64,000 bases of DNA, taken from contig NZ_JAAGNZ010000002.1 in the NCBI RefSeq assembly GCF_010747415.1, forward strand, positions 682,001 to 746,000. Direction: 5' to 3'. The notes under the pieces were generated by a model. That model searched no databases, was not told the DNA's origin, and worked only from the letters and a program-made list of their open reading frames with translations. The position numbers and the translations under genes are program-made. The stretch's first letter is position 1. Every line of letters begins with the position of its first letter. This DNA is from Spirosoma agri (lineage in GTDB: Bacteria > Bacteroidota > Bacteroidia > Cytophagales > Spirosomataceae). Shown in pieces: positions 10,016 through 18,795 of this stretch.

Positions 10016-11098
10016 ATGAGCCAATCCCCGCTACCCGTGTTTTTGGCTCGCCAACAGCTCGATACGGTTGTCTGGGACGCCTGCGTAGCGACCTCACCCC
10101 ATCGAGTCATGTACGGTTATTCGTGGTATCTGGACGCGGTACTACCAGCCCCAGACTGGCAATGGATGGGTTTGGTGCTCCACGATGAACGGGGCGGGTA
10201 CCAAGCCGTCATGCCCGTGCCGCTTCGCCGGAAGCGCGTGGTTGGAATCTCTCGATGGGTCGTTCATCAACCTTTTTTCTGTCAGTTCCTTGCGGTTTTC
10301 GGTTCAGATCGAGTCCTTGATCCAATGCCTTTTCTGACGGCTATTCAGCAACGATTTCGCTACGGATCGGTGCTAACTATGGCTGAATTACTTAATAGTG
10401 AAGTGGTAACTCGGGAGGAATCCCGCGCTGGCTGGCTACAAATCGCGGGATTCCTCCCGCATCACGATAACGCTGTTGAGCTAGCTGATAGTGAGGTGCA
10501 GGTACGTATAAATTACATACTCGATCTGTCGCCTGGTTATGAGCAGGTATACGCCAGCTATTCCCGCGATCGGAAGCTGAACCTACGCCGGGCGAAAGCC
10601 GCCAACTGGACCCTCATTGAGTCGACCAATATCGAACCACTGTTGACCTTATTTCGTGAAAACCATGCGGATACGATCCATGGTGGCGTTGCCGACTGGG
10701 CGTATGATCTGTTCAGAAAGCTGAATGATGCGATGAACCACCGCAGTCTTAGCCTGATACGGTATGCTGTTTATGAGGGAACGATTGAAGCTGGGGCGCT
10801 TTTTGTGCGGGAGGGTAACCGGATTATCTACCTGTTCAATGCGGCTTCGAAAACAGGTCGACAAAAAAATGCCCGGACGCTCCTGATCGATCAGGTTATC
10901 CGGGCGTATGCAGGACAAAATGTTATGTTCGATTTTGAAAGTCCGCAGAAGCCATCTATCGCCAATTTCTATCGGAGCTTTGGTGCAACCGACGAGGTAT
11001 TTCAGGCTGTCCGATGGAACCGGTTCACGGTTTTAGAACGGGCGTTTCTGCGTATAAGGCGGCTGCTACTAACGAAGTCGGATAAAGGTAATACCTAA
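10016..11098 (+). CDS. FemAB/BioF2-like GNAT-fold acyltransferase with an in-frame repeat
   Basis: A 360-residue protein resembling the BioF2-like/FemAB acetyltransferases, which carry two GNAT-like folds and move acyl or aminoacyl groups in cell-envelope or amino-sugar metabolism. The substrate is unknown. Visible marks are the mid-protein YSRDRKLNLRRAKAA helix region and the C-terminal FDFESPQKPSIANFYRSFGA block, typical of the family's last beta-strand and helix. ATG 10016 is chosen over an earlier start inside dnaA. Residues 133-148 are encoded by a palindromic repeat pair (10412-10459) that keeps the frame. A very long hairpin follows the stop by 7 nt. Confidence 0.75.
   Translation: MSQSPLPVFLARQQLDTVVWDACVATSPHRVMYGYSWYLDAVLPAPDWQWMGLVLHDERGGYQAVMPVPLRRKRVVGISRWVVHQPFFCQFLAVFGSDRVLDPMPFLTAIQQRFRYGSVLTMAELLNSEVVTREESRAGWLQIAGFLPHHDNAVELADSEVQVRINYILDLSPGYEQVYASYSRDRKLNLRRAKAANWTLIESTNIEPLLTLFRENHADTIHGGVADWAYDLFRKLNDAMNHRSLSLIRYAVYEGTIEAGALFVREGNRIIYLFNAASKTGRQKNARTLLIDQVIRAYAGQNVMFDFESPQKPSIANFYRSFGATDEVFQAVRWNRFTVLERAFLRIRRLLLTKSDKGNT
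10412..10459. repeat. REP-like inverted pair inside a coding region
   Basis: Two 15-bp arms, CGGGAGGAATCCCGC (10412-10426) and its exact reverse complement (10445-10459), are separated by 18 bp. Each arm is also a small hairpin with a GGAA or TTCC loop. The core matches the RAYT-associated repeat at 50.9-51.8 kb except that T-A is replaced by A-T in the stem, a compensated change. The pair is translated in frame (R-E-E-S-R and A-G-F-L-P). Confidence 0.85.
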
Positions 11099-11105
11099 AA
11101 ATAGG

Positions 11106-11180
11106 GTGGCTAAACTGTTCTGAACTGCGTACGCCGTATCTCTAAGATACGGCGTACGCAGTTCAGAACAGTTTAGCCAC
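11106..11180. repeat. Long perfect hairpin, shared-apex family copy 1
   Basis: A 36-bp perfect stem (11106-11141 with 11145-11180) and a 3-nt loop CTA. The apex is GCCGTATCT-N3-AGATACGGC, shared with the hairpins at 26994 and 54629, while the outer arms are unlike theirs. It begins 7 nt after the acyltransferase stop and ends 6 nt before the stop of the convergent DUF3108 gene. There is no T-run, so a terminator role is inferred from position only. Confidence 0.95.
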
Positions 11181-11186
11181 GAGTTA

Positions 11187-11975
11187 CTAAAAATACTTCA
11201 GGGGCTGCTTCAAGCCGCCATTGCGTTTTAAGTCCATAACCATTGAGCCTACCCACAAATCGACCTCCACTTTGACAGGTACTTTGTTCGCGTCGTCGGA
11301 CACGAAGATGCGGATCGATTCTTCGTCTTTGAACAGTTTGTTTTGTGGTAAGACGGGATTCAGGCGCAGGACATTGACTTTTCCCTGCTTCGTTTTGACA
11401 ACGTCTTTTCCTCGATACCGAACCTTCATGTTGTAGACCGTATCATCATAGAAGGCGGGTACTTCGATGACCTGCCCACTGCTGAGCTTGTTGAAATCGA
11501 TCGTACGCAGGAAATAATAGCCACTGATAAAATCGTGAACATTGTCGGGAACCTTGAAAATATCCCGTTCCGTGCGTTCTTCTGCCTTTACCGTATTGGC
11601 TTCGTGATTGAAGGTGATGTTTTCCTCCTTTCGGTAGTCATTCTCCTGAAGATTCGAATAGAATTTCTGCGGCAGAATGGCAGATGTGTCAATGTACGAC
11701 CGCCAGGTATCCCGGATGCGCGTCACGAGGTCAAATGCACCAACGGTACGACCATCGACATTGACGCGGTAGCAGGGCCGCTCATTGACCTTATACAGAG
11801 TGGGACTGACATCGACTATAGCCTCGGCCGCGTTAATGAAGCCATAGTGAACCCGGTATTCGAGGTGTTCACCCGGTCCAAAACTGGTGTTGGTTACACG
11901 TCGGTATGCGTTCAGGGCCGAGAAGCCAGTCGCCAAAACAGAGATAATACCAAAGCCGATTAAATACTTCTTCAT
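11187..11975 (-). CDS. DUF3108 secreted protein
   Basis: A 262-residue protein with an N-terminal hydrophobic signal segment (MKKYLIGFGIISVLATGFSA) and the DUF3108 fold: an early FGPGEHLEYRVHYGFINAAE motif, then repeated beta-strands including VFVSDDANK-like and PVKVEVDLWVGSM strands. DUF3108 proteins are periplasmic beta-sandwich proteins of unknown role, widespread in Bacteroidota and Proteobacteria. It lies 28 bp downstream of the aminopeptidase gene and is probably cotranscribed with it. No function is proposed. Confidence 0.8.
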   Translation of the reverse strand: MKKYLIGFGIISVLATGFSALNAYRRVTNTSFGPGEHLEYRVHYGFINAAEAIVDVSPTLYKVNERPCYRVNVDGRTVGAFDLVTRIRDTWRSYIDTSAILPQKFYSNLQENDYRKEENITFNHEANTVKAEERTERDIFKVPDNVHDFISGYYFLRTIDFNKLSSGQVIEVPAFYDDTVYNMKVRYRGKDVVKTKQGKVNVLRLNPVLPQNKLFKDEESIRIFVSDDANKVPVKVEVDLWVGSMVMDLKRNGGLKQPLKYF

Positions 11976-12003
11976 AGGAACAACCGCCCAATTCGGGCAT
12001 CGC

Positions 12004-13050
12004 TTATAAAGATGGATAGGTTTGTTTAAGATAAGTCAGATACCGGTTAAAGTCTCCGCCAAATTTAGTGTCAAATTCCTGCCGGAACCGATTCTGCTGT
12101 TTTCGATACGTCAGATACCCAATAAAGTACGCATTATTGGGTAGGTTTAGTTTGTCTAGACGACGTTTTTTTACTAAACGTATACTATCCTTGCTTCGTT
12201 CGTCGGTGATCGTATCGGACGAGACGACGATCTGCCGGATCGTTTGCCACTTCAACGAATCTTTGACTACGACGGCCGTACTAGGTTTAAACGTTCGGTA
12301 TAAACTATCGAGTGTTCGTGTTCCCCGCAAAATGTGCTGATCGTATCGTTCGTAGAACGCTTTCGTCGCCAGATAGTCGCGGTAGACCGGTGAACTCGTT
12401 CCGTATTTCTGAGCCAGAAAACGCAGGGCACCGTATTCGCCCACGAAGTCAGCCAGATTCTCGTTGTATTCCAAACTGTTTTTTATGAACAGGGTTCCGT
12501 GCGTCAACTCATGAATGATCAGTTCTGCCAGACTGCCGACTGGTCGGTCGAGAAAACTGGACAGAATGGGGTCATTCAAAAAACCTAACGTTGACCAGGC
12601 CGACACTTCACCAATACGCGTGTCCAGCCCTTCCCGTTTCAGCTCCGCTACCGTTGAATCGGCGCGGTCTTTCTCAAAAAAACCCTTATACGAAAACGTG
12701 CCGAGTATCGGAAAATTCCATTGTCGGGCAACAAGCCGATAAGGCTCAGCCGCCGTAATAACCCACAGAATCGGTTTGCCCTGCTGGTCATAAAATGACT
12801 CATAACTCCCCGATTTATCCAGCCCAAGCGAGTCGATAGCAAACCGCTTGATCTCGCGGATAAGTGCTATCTTTTGTTTTAACGAATCCGGATACGTCTT
12901 GTCGGCCAATACTTCGTCCACTGGCTTTGTATTCCACAAGATACGAAGTTGGCCCCGAGCCTGCATCCAGCCATAACTCACCAGTTCACGCTGCCATAAT
13001 CCCAGGACAACCAGAACCAGTAACACCCCTACACCAATTTTTTTCCACAT
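12004..13050 (-). CDS. Membrane-anchored putative zinc aminopeptidase (PF10023-like)
   Basis: A 348-residue protein of the putative aminopeptidase family PF10023. One N-terminal membrane segment (MWKKIGVGVLLVLVVLGLW) would anchor it facing the periplasm. The zinc site is visible as HELTH within ELIIHELTHGTLFIK, followed by ENLADFVGEYGA, which supplies the third ligand. The family's typical EVSAWSTLGFLNDPILSSFL block precedes it. The start at 13050 is preferred over 13086 because it opens at the membrane segment and because a -7-like element lies at 13076-13083, inside the longer version. Substrate is unknown. Confidence 0.75.
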   Translation of the reverse strand: MWKKIGVGVLLVLVVLGLWQRELVSYGWMQARGQLRILWNTKPVDEVLADKTYPDSLKQKIALIREIKRFAIDSLGLDKSGSYESFYDQQGKPILWVITAAEPYRLVARQWNFPILGTFSYKGFFEKDRADSTVAELKREGLDTRIGEVSAWSTLGFLNDPILSSFLDRPVGSLAELIIHELTHGTLFIKNSLEYNENLADFVGEYGALRFLAQKYGTSSPVYRDYLATKAFYERYDQHILRGTRTLDSLYRTFKPSTAVVVKDSLKWQTIRQIVVSSDTITDERSKDSIRLVKKRRLDKLNLPNNAYFIGYLTYRKQQNRFRQEFDTKFGGDFNRYLTYLKQTYPSL

Positions 13051-13075
13051 CCCGAAGCGGCCAGTAATCTGATTA

Positions 13076-13083
13076 CAAACATA
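13076..13083 (-). promoter_or_regulatory. Candidate -7 element for the aminopeptidase/DUF3108 pair
   Basis: On the minus strand this reads TATGTTTG, a fit to TAnnTTTG, about 25 bp before the preferred start at 13050. No clear TTG is present at -33, so confidence is limited. Confidence 0.4.
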
Positions 13084-13145
13084 CAAGATACGGCGAACAG
13101 TAGGGAACAGGAACTAGCTGTATTGCGGGATGTGATAACTTAAAC

Positions 13146-13199
13146 CGCATCGTCTAGTATGAGTTGTGGAATGTGTTACAACGCATATCAGACGATGCG
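13146..13199. repeat. Intergenic inverted repeat
   Basis: CGCATCGTCT (13146-13155) pairs with AGACGATGCG (13190-13199) across a 34-nt loop. It lies 13 bp beyond the end of the serine hydrolase gene and may act as its transcript end. There is no T-run on the minus strand. Confidence 0.5.
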
Positions 13200-13211
13200 T
13201 TCTGGCTGGTA

Positions 13212-14789
13212 TTAAGCCAGCAAACGGCCCTGCAAAACCGGCCGGTCGTCCTTCACCGCTGCGTTGAGGATCGCCAGACTCTTTTTGAATTCAACTTTTA
13301 CCGTGTCTTTGTCGAAATTGCAGGTTATGGTTTCATAATGAGCCGTTTCGATGAAGCGCACCGTCAGCACGAATGTGTTGTCATCGGTCCAGGTGCCGCT
13401 GGACGCAATCTTGGTTTTCGTCTCGCCTGGAATCAACGTGGGTGTCAGTTTGAGCGGAAGAGCAGACAGGTCGGTTTCCCGCTCGACCCAGCGACCCATG
13501 CCGCAGTTAATCTGGTGATCACCCTTATCATCCAGCATTCTGAAGATGCCGCCGTCTTTCCCGAAATTCAGCGAGATGGCCTTCACGTTCAGGGAGTTCT
13601 CGGCGATGTTGAATGGTTTATTGTCGATCTGAGCGATGATGGGCGAAGTTGATTTTACGTTCAGAATCGGCAGTGCCAACGTCGTTAGTTTTTGTTTTAA
13701 CTCAGCCTGCGCCTTCGTATCCGAAGGTAACGTCTTGCCCTTGACACCACCCAGAATATGAGTCCAGACGTTGTCTAGAATGCCCTGCATATCGCTCGTT
13801 TCGCTGGTGATGGCGACAACCATATCGTCTTTAGGCATGACGATGCAATACTGACCGAACGCACCATCGCCCCGGTAGGCGTCGTGTCGACAACGCCAGA
13901 ATTGATACCCGTATCCCTGTAACCAGTCATTTTCTTCTTTCGGACGCGACCCACCCTTGGATTGAATTTCGAACTTGGTCGCATCCTCAATCCAGTCTGC
14001 GGCAATAAGTCGTTTCCCGTTCCAGACGCCCTTTTGCAAGTAAAGTTGCCCGAATTTCGCGATGTCTTCGGTTTTGAGACGGAGGCCCCATCCGCCGGTG
14101 TTGATTCCGTTCGGATCGACTTCCCAGTCGGCTCCTTCGATCGCCAGCGGATCGAAAAGGCGGGACTTCAGATAAGCCAGAACGGTCTGGCCGGTCAGCT
14201 TCTGGACAATCGCCGACAGCATGTAGGTGGCTATGCTGTTGTACAGAAAGAACGTGCCGGGCTCATGCTCGACCGGCTGTGCCAGAAACGCTTTGACCCA
14301 GTTCTTGTCCCCACGAACCGCTGGCTCCTTGCTGTGACCGGTTGCCATAGAAAGCAGGTCTTTTACGCGCATGGCCGCCAGATTGTCGCTAACGGTAGCG
14401 GGCGCATCGTCCGGAAAAAACGTAATGACCTTATCGTTAACCGTCAGGCGTTTTTCGGCGACCGCCATACCAACGGCTGTAGAAGTAAAGCTTTTACTCA
14501 GGGAATAAAGTGTATGCTTCAGGTCGGGCGCGTAGGGAGCCCACCAGCCTTCGGCAACTATGTTACCATGGCGTAAGACCATCAGGCTATGCACATTAAG
14601 TTTCTGCGCTTCGATGGCATTGGCAAAATTCAGCAAGCTCGATGAGGCTATACCCTGTGCTTCGGGCGTGCTGCGAAGAAGTTTCGTCGTGCCTTTGGCC
14701 CATACATCGCCGGGGAGCGACGACAGAAGACCGATACCGGCGGCACCAAAACCTAGTTGTTTCAGGAAGAGCCTGCGATTGAGCTGCAT
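13212..14789 (-). CDS. Tat-exported beta-lactamase-family serine hydrolase
   Basis: A 525-residue class C beta-lactamase/esterase-like (PBP4-like) protein. The N-terminus MQLNRRLFLKQLGFGAAG has a twin-arginine motif and hydrophobic core, so export in folded form by Tat is likely. The catalytic SxxK is S96-L-S-K99 (YSLSKSFTS), and a YNS triad element follows (FLYNSIATYML). The catalytic domain covers about residues 40-350; a beta-rich tail of about 170 residues follows, as in many Bacteroidota members, with unknown role. The substrate could be a peptidoglycan peptide or an ester. It stands alone between the aminopeptidase and lut genes. Confidence 0.88.
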   Translation of the reverse strand: MQLNRRLFLKQLGFGAAGIGLLSSLPGDVWAKGTTKLLRSTPEAQGIASSSLLNFANAIEAQKLNVHSLMVLRHGNIVAEGWWAPYAPDLKHTLYSLSKSFTSTAVGMAVAEKRLTVNDKVITFFPDDAPATVSDNLAAMRVKDLLSMATGHSKEPAVRGDKNWVKAFLAQPVEHEPGTFFLYNSIATYMLSAIVQKLTGQTVLAYLKSRLFDPLAIEGADWEVDPNGINTGGWGLRLKTEDIAKFGQLYLQKGVWNGKRLIAADWIEDATKFEIQSKGGSRPKEENDWLQGYGYQFWRCRHDAYRGDGAFGQYCIVMPKDDMVVAITSETSDMQGILDNVWTHILGGVKGKTLPSDTKAQAELKQKLTTLALPILNVKSTSPIIAQIDNKPFNIAENSLNVKAISLNFGKDGGIFRMLDDKGDHQINCGMGRWVERETDLSALPLKLTPTLIPGETKTKIASSGTWTDDNTFVLTVRFIETAHYETITCNFDKDTVKVEFKKSLAILNAAVKDDRPVLQGRLLA

Positions 14790-14947
14790 GTGTGTTTGAC
14801 TAAACGTGTGCAGCCAAAAGCCGGATCACGTCCGATTCTCCTATTCAAGAGCAGAAAAAGATAGTGGATGCTGAATTTTTAACCAGCAAGCGGAGTGGTA
14901 TTGAACAGCACCCCCTGTCCGATGGCCGCTCTCCGGCATTCACCCGA

Positions 14948-15538
14948 TCAAGGCAACAAAAACACGGTCAGCGTCTTTGAGCCGTGGGCACCGATGACTA
15001 AGGACTGCTCAATATCGGCGGTTTTGGACGGTCCGGCAATGAACGTTCCGAAACCCGTGCTGGTGTCAATAAGCCGATAAGCCTCGTGCATATTGCCGAC
15101 GAGATTTTTTTCGGACAAGACAATCGACAGATTGAGCGTAATGAATGGTAAAGCCCGAATACCGATAGCTGCTTCGTCAACCCAGACGGCGGCATTTTCG
15201 GCAACGCCCACCTTGCCTTCCAGCACGAACAGATGCAGCGTGTCTAACAGACGAAGCTCTTCCGCTGGTGTAAAATTACTGATGTCCAGCCCTTCAACGT
15301 GGCTTAGAACAGGCAAGGTAAGGTCGTAATCTTCGGCCAGGAATGCACGAGCTTCTGCCAATGACGCTACCCGAATGGCCTGTCCGCCGTTGGTTTTCAC
15401 CATCGTCATAAACGACTCGACAAGGTTCTCCGCCGAAATGTTGGGGGGAAAGCCAATGGTTGCGGGTAAGGGAAGCAAGTCTGGTTTGCCTTGTCGGATG
15501 GCCGCTAGAATCGTGTCGCGGGTGGTTGGTTCAGCCAT
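14948..15538 (-). CDS. lutC: LUD-domain lactate utilization protein C
   Basis: A 196-residue LUD-domain subunit of the LutABC complex, which oxidises L-lactate to pyruvate using iron-sulfur electron carriers. The domain shows SLAEARAFLAEDYDLTLP early, then AAVWVDEAAIGIRALPFI and IAGPSKTADIEQSLVIGAHG, the nucleotide-like binding loop usual for LutC. The ATG at 15538 is chosen because it overlaps the lutB stop as ATGGCTGA, which suggests translational coupling. It is the last gene of the rhaT-lutA-lutB-lutC run. Confidence 0.9.
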   Translation of the reverse strand: MAEPTTRDTILAAIRQGKPDLLPLPATIGFPPNISAENLVESFMTMVKTNGGQAIRVASLAEARAFLAEDYDLTLPVLSHVEGLDISNFTPAEELRLLDTLHLFVLEGKVGVAENAAVWVDEAAIGIRALPFITLNLSIVLSEKNLVGNMHEAYRLIDTSTGFGTFIAGPSKTADIEQSLVIGAHGSKTLTVFLLP

Positions 15539-16919
15539 TGGTTTTCTTGTTTTGTTGCGCATACCAGTCCCGGAAGCTTTGTTCGGGTGGTTTGGGCATA
15601 TCGCGGTGGATCGCCCACGGATTCAGGCTGGCTTTGTTGGCCAGTGTTGGAAACGTCTGCATGAGCCAGCGTCCGGCCCGGCCCGCAAACCGGTAGAGCC
15701 ACGGACGGCTGAACAGCACATCCATGCCGCTCATGCCTACTTTCTTCGCGGGCTCAACGACACCGGCTTCACCCAAAACCTGTCGCCATTTATACAACTG
15801 CTGGTGAATATCGATCTTCACCGGACACACATTTGTGCAGGAACCGCAGAGCGTTGAGGCAAAGGGCAGATCGGCGTATTCTTTCATATCGATGTTCGGA
15901 GCCAGAATCGAGCCGATTGGCCCGGCAACGGCCGTGTGGTAGCTGTGGCCACCACTGCGCCGATAGACCGGACAGGTGTTCATACACGCTCCGCAGCGAA
16001 TACACTTCAGCGAGTTCCGGAAGTCGGGGCTGGCCAGTTGGCGCGTCCGCCCATTGTCGACCAGCACGAGGTGCATTTCCTGGCCTGGTGCCGGTTTTCG
16101 GAAATGGCTGGAATAAGTCGTCACGGCCTGACCCGTTGCTGAACGAGCCAGCAGCCGAAGAAAGACACCGAGGTGTTCAGCCTTTGGAATGACTTTTTCG
16201 ATGCCCATGCAGGCAATATGGACTTTAGCCAGATGCGCGCCCAGATCCGCATTACCTTCATTGGTGCAAACCACAAAGCCACCCGTTTCTGCAATGGCGA
16301 AATTGACGCCCGTAATGGCTAAGTCAGCCAGCAGAAATTTCTGGCGGAGGTGAATCCGGGCGGCTTCGGTGAGGTATTGCGGGTCGTCCGCTCCGGCATC
16401 GGTGCCCAGATGCAGATGGAACAGATCGCCGATGTGCTTCTTTTTGAGGTGAATCGCGGGCATCACGATGTGGCTTGGTGGTTCATTCCGCAGCTGGATG
16501 ATGCGCTCGCCCAGATCCGTGTCAATGACCTCAATGCCCTGCTTGATCAGGAACGGGTTCAGGTGACATTCCTCGGTGAGCATGGACTTGCTCTTGACGA
16601 TTTTGGTGGCCTTATGCTTGCGCATAATGTCGAGCACAATCTGATTATGCTCATCGGCATTAGCCGCCCAGTGGACAATGATGCCGTTTTTACGGGCATT
16701 CTCTTCCAGCTGAATCAGGTAATCGTCCAGCTTCGAGAGCGCATGCGCCTTGATCTGGGAGGCCTGTTCGCGCAACTCTTCCCACTCCGGGAGCGATTGG
16801 GCCGCTCGGTCGCGCTTACTGCGAACGAACCACAGGGTTTCATTGTGCCAATCGGTATTTTCCTCATCACGCAGGAAAGCCTCCGCGTTTTTGGCGTGTT
16901 TGGGTGAAGCAGTATTCAT
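15531..16919 (-). CDS. lutB: Lactate utilization iron-sulfur protein B
   Basis: A 462-residue LutB. An N-terminal LUD domain (for example VKSKSMLTEECHLN) is followed by two 4Fe-4S motifs near the C-terminus, CIRCGACMNTCPVYRR and CGSCTNVCPVKID, and a conserved tail (SFRDWYAQQ). It passes electrons from lactate oxidation within LutABC. It begins 11 bp after lutA ends and overlaps lutC. All cluster cysteines are intact. Confidence 0.95.
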   Translation of the reverse strand: MNTASPKHAKNAEAFLRDEENTDWHNETLWFVRSKRDRAAQSLPEWEELREQASQIKAHALSKLDDYLIQLEENARKNGIIVHWAANADEHNQIVLDIMRKHKATKIVKSKSMLTEECHLNPFLIKQGIEVIDTDLGERIIQLRNEPPSHIVMPAIHLKKKHIGDLFHLHLGTDAGADDPQYLTEAARIHLRQKFLLADLAITGVNFAIAETGGFVVCTNEGNADLGAHLAKVHIACMGIEKVIPKAEHLGVFLRLLARSATGQAVTTYSSHFRKPAPGQEMHLVLVDNGRTRQLASPDFRNSLKCIRCGACMNTCPVYRRSGGHSYHTAVAGPIGSILAPNIDMKEYADLPFASTLCGSCTNVCPVKIDIHQQLYKWRQVLGEAGVVEPAKKVGMSGMDVLFSRPWLYRFAGRAGRWLMQTFPTLANKASLNPWAIHRDMPKPPEQSFRDWYAQQNKKTNG

Positions 16920-16930
16920 CGGTTTGTTGT

Positions 16931-17671
16931 TTAGTTACCTGATGTCAGAATCTCCGCAATGTGCATCACGCGCACCGAACTTTTCTGACGACGCAATACG
17001 CCTTCCAACTGCATCAGGCACGACATGTCGCCACCTGTAATCACTTCGGCACCGTGCCGGAGGTGATCGTTGACGCGATCTTTCCCCATCTTCGACGATA
17101 GTGCTTCTTCGAATACACAGAATGTTCCGCCAAACCCACAGCATTCGTCCGGGTGAGTCAGAGGAACGAGGTCGAGGCCGTCCACCAACCGCAGTAAGTG
17201 TTCGGGCTTCGAGAATTTAGGCGCGACTAACTCCGACATGGACGATAAACCCAGCCCGCGCTGCCCGTGGCAACTGGTATGTAATCCGACCCGATGCGGA
17301 AACCGGGCTTTGGGCAACGCGTCGACTTTCAGCACATCGGTCAGAAATTCGCAGAGTTCATACACATTGCCCCGCAGTCGGGCGGCTTCTTCGGGCTGTT
17401 CGCTGGAGTGAAGGTGCTCTTTCAAATGCAGCACACAACTGCCGGAGGGGCCAACAACGACGTCGCAATCGGCAAAATTCTGGATAAAATTCTTGTCGCA
17501 ACCCGCCGATAGACGCTGAAAACCGGAGTTAGCCATTGGCTGGCCACAACAAGTCTGCTCCATCGGAAAAATGACCTTTACATCGAGCGACTCCAGTAAT
17601 CGCAGGGTGGCAATGCCAACGTTCGGATAAAATTGATCGACGTAACAGGGAATAAATAAGCCTACGTTCAT
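16931..17671 (-). CDS. lutA: Lactate utilization protein A (CCG-domain)
   Basis: A 246-residue LutA/YkgE-type protein with two cysteine-rich CCG domains: TCCGQPMANSGF in the first half and ECCGFGGTF in the second, each preceded by its partner Cys. Such domains bind non-cubane iron-sulfur clusters in lactate or glycolate oxidation complexes. The N-terminus NVGLFIPCYVDQFYPNVG is the family's usual start. It is the first lut gene and lies about 90 bp downstream of rhaT. Confidence 0.95.
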   Translation of the reverse strand: MNVGLFIPCYVDQFYPNVGIATLRLLESLDVKVIFPMEQTCCGQPMANSGFQRLSAGCDKNFIQNFADCDVVVGPSGSCVLHLKEHLHSSEQPEEAARLRGNVYELCEFLTDVLKVDALPKARFPHRVGLHTSCHGQRGLGLSSMSELVAPKFSKPEHLLRLVDGLDLVPLTHPDECCGFGGTFCVFEEALSSKMGKDRVNDHLRHGAEVITGGDMSCLMQLEGVLRRQKSSVRVMHIAEILTSGN

Positions 17672-17760
17672 CTTTTACAACTAATCACCTACTAAACTAA
17701 CGAAATATGACCTACAAAGGGTCGAATCTACCCGAATAAACTCACCCACTGATCTGGCTG

Positions 17761-18795
17761 TTACGACTGCGTGCCTATACCAATCAATACGGTTGACAGC
17801 ACGATCAGAAAGAGACCGGCAAAGACAACACTGTAGGTCCGGCGACTGGCCCCCCGCCACTCCCAGAGCACCAGTCCCCAAAGCGTGCTGAAGGTAATAA
17901 TGAACGCCATGTGCATTGTCCAGCCCGCAAACCGGATACCGTCCGGAAGGTAGTTATCGCCCATCCCGTAGAAAAAGAACTGAAAATACCAGGTCGTACC
18001 GGCAAGCATGGCCCAGACGTAATTACGGAGCAAAGGCGTTTGGGGATCGGTGTAATCACTGAACGAGCGATTCCGGCGATTCAGGATCATGCACCAGATA
18101 AAATTGGTCACAAATCCGCCGAACATCAGCACCGGATAAATGGCGTTATTTTGCCACAGCGGGTCCGTCCCGTTCGTAACCGCCATTTGCGCAATGGGCC
18201 GTCCGGCGGTTAGGGCAAAAGCGAAACAGGCGCTCAGAACGCCCGACACTGTAGCAACAATAATTCCTTTTTTTAGATCGAATTCGGCAACGGTCGCTTT
18301 CTGTTGCTCCGGATTGAGCTCGCGCTCTTTCAAGACACCCGCAACCCCACAGACGGCGATTCCTACCAAACATAATCCGACTCCACCCAGCGTAAAATGA
18401 CCCGTTCGGGTGTGAAGTAACAAATCGATCTTCCCGTCCCAGATGGGTGGCACAAGCGTTCCGAAGGCGGAACAAAATCCCAGCGCTACGGCCATGCCCA
18501 GCGAAATGCCGAGATAACGCATGGTCAGTCCGAACGTTAAGCCGCCGATGCCCCAGAGAACGCCGAAGAAAAAAGTCCAGAAAAGCGTAGAACTGTCGGC
18601 AGCCATAATGCTGGGTACCAGTCCGTGAACGGTTAGGCTTCCCATAACCCACGGTACGATGATCCACGACGCAACTCCGCCAACAATCCACGCACTCTCC
18701 CACGACCACTGTTTTACGTTACGGAAAGGCAAATAAAAACTGCCGGAAGCAAAACCGCCGACAGCATGATAAAAAACTCCCAAAATGGCATTCAT
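17761..18795 (-). CDS. rhaT: L-rhamnose/proton symporter RhaT
   Basis: Imports L-rhamnose with H+ across the inner membrane. From the ATG at 18795 the protein is 344 residues with ten predicted hydrophobic segments and opens with the family start MNAILGVFYHAVGGFASG, so the longer reading frame upstream is probably not translated. Other typical blocks are GSFYLPFRNVKQWSWES and TWYFQFFFYGMG. The lut genes follow, which suggests a rhamnose-to-lactate unit: fermentative rhamnose breakdown yields lactaldehyde, then lactate. No rhamnose isomerase, kinase or aldolase gene is in the window. Confidence 0.92.
   Translation of the reverse strand: MNAILGVFYHAVGGFASGSFYLPFRNVKQWSWESAWIVGGVASWIIVPWVMGSLTVHGLVPSIMAADSSTLFWTFFFGVLWGIGGLTFGLTMRYLGISLGMAVALGFCSAFGTLVPPIWDGKIDLLLHTRTGHFTLGGVGLCLVGIAVCGVAGVLKERELNPEQQKATVAEFDLKKGIIVATVSGVLSACFAFALTAGRPIAQMAVTNGTDPLWQNNAIYPVLMFGGFVTNFIWCMILNRRNRSFSDYTDPQTPLLRNYVWAMLAGTTWYFQFFFYGMGDNYLPDGIRFAGWTMHMAFIITFSTLWGLVLWEWRGASRRTYSVVFAGLFLIVLSTVLIGIGTQS

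Noticed and set aside
13084..13095. AAGATACGGCG half of the shared hairpin apex
   Set aside because: Only one half is present with no partner arm, so chance or a dead remnant cannot be told apart.
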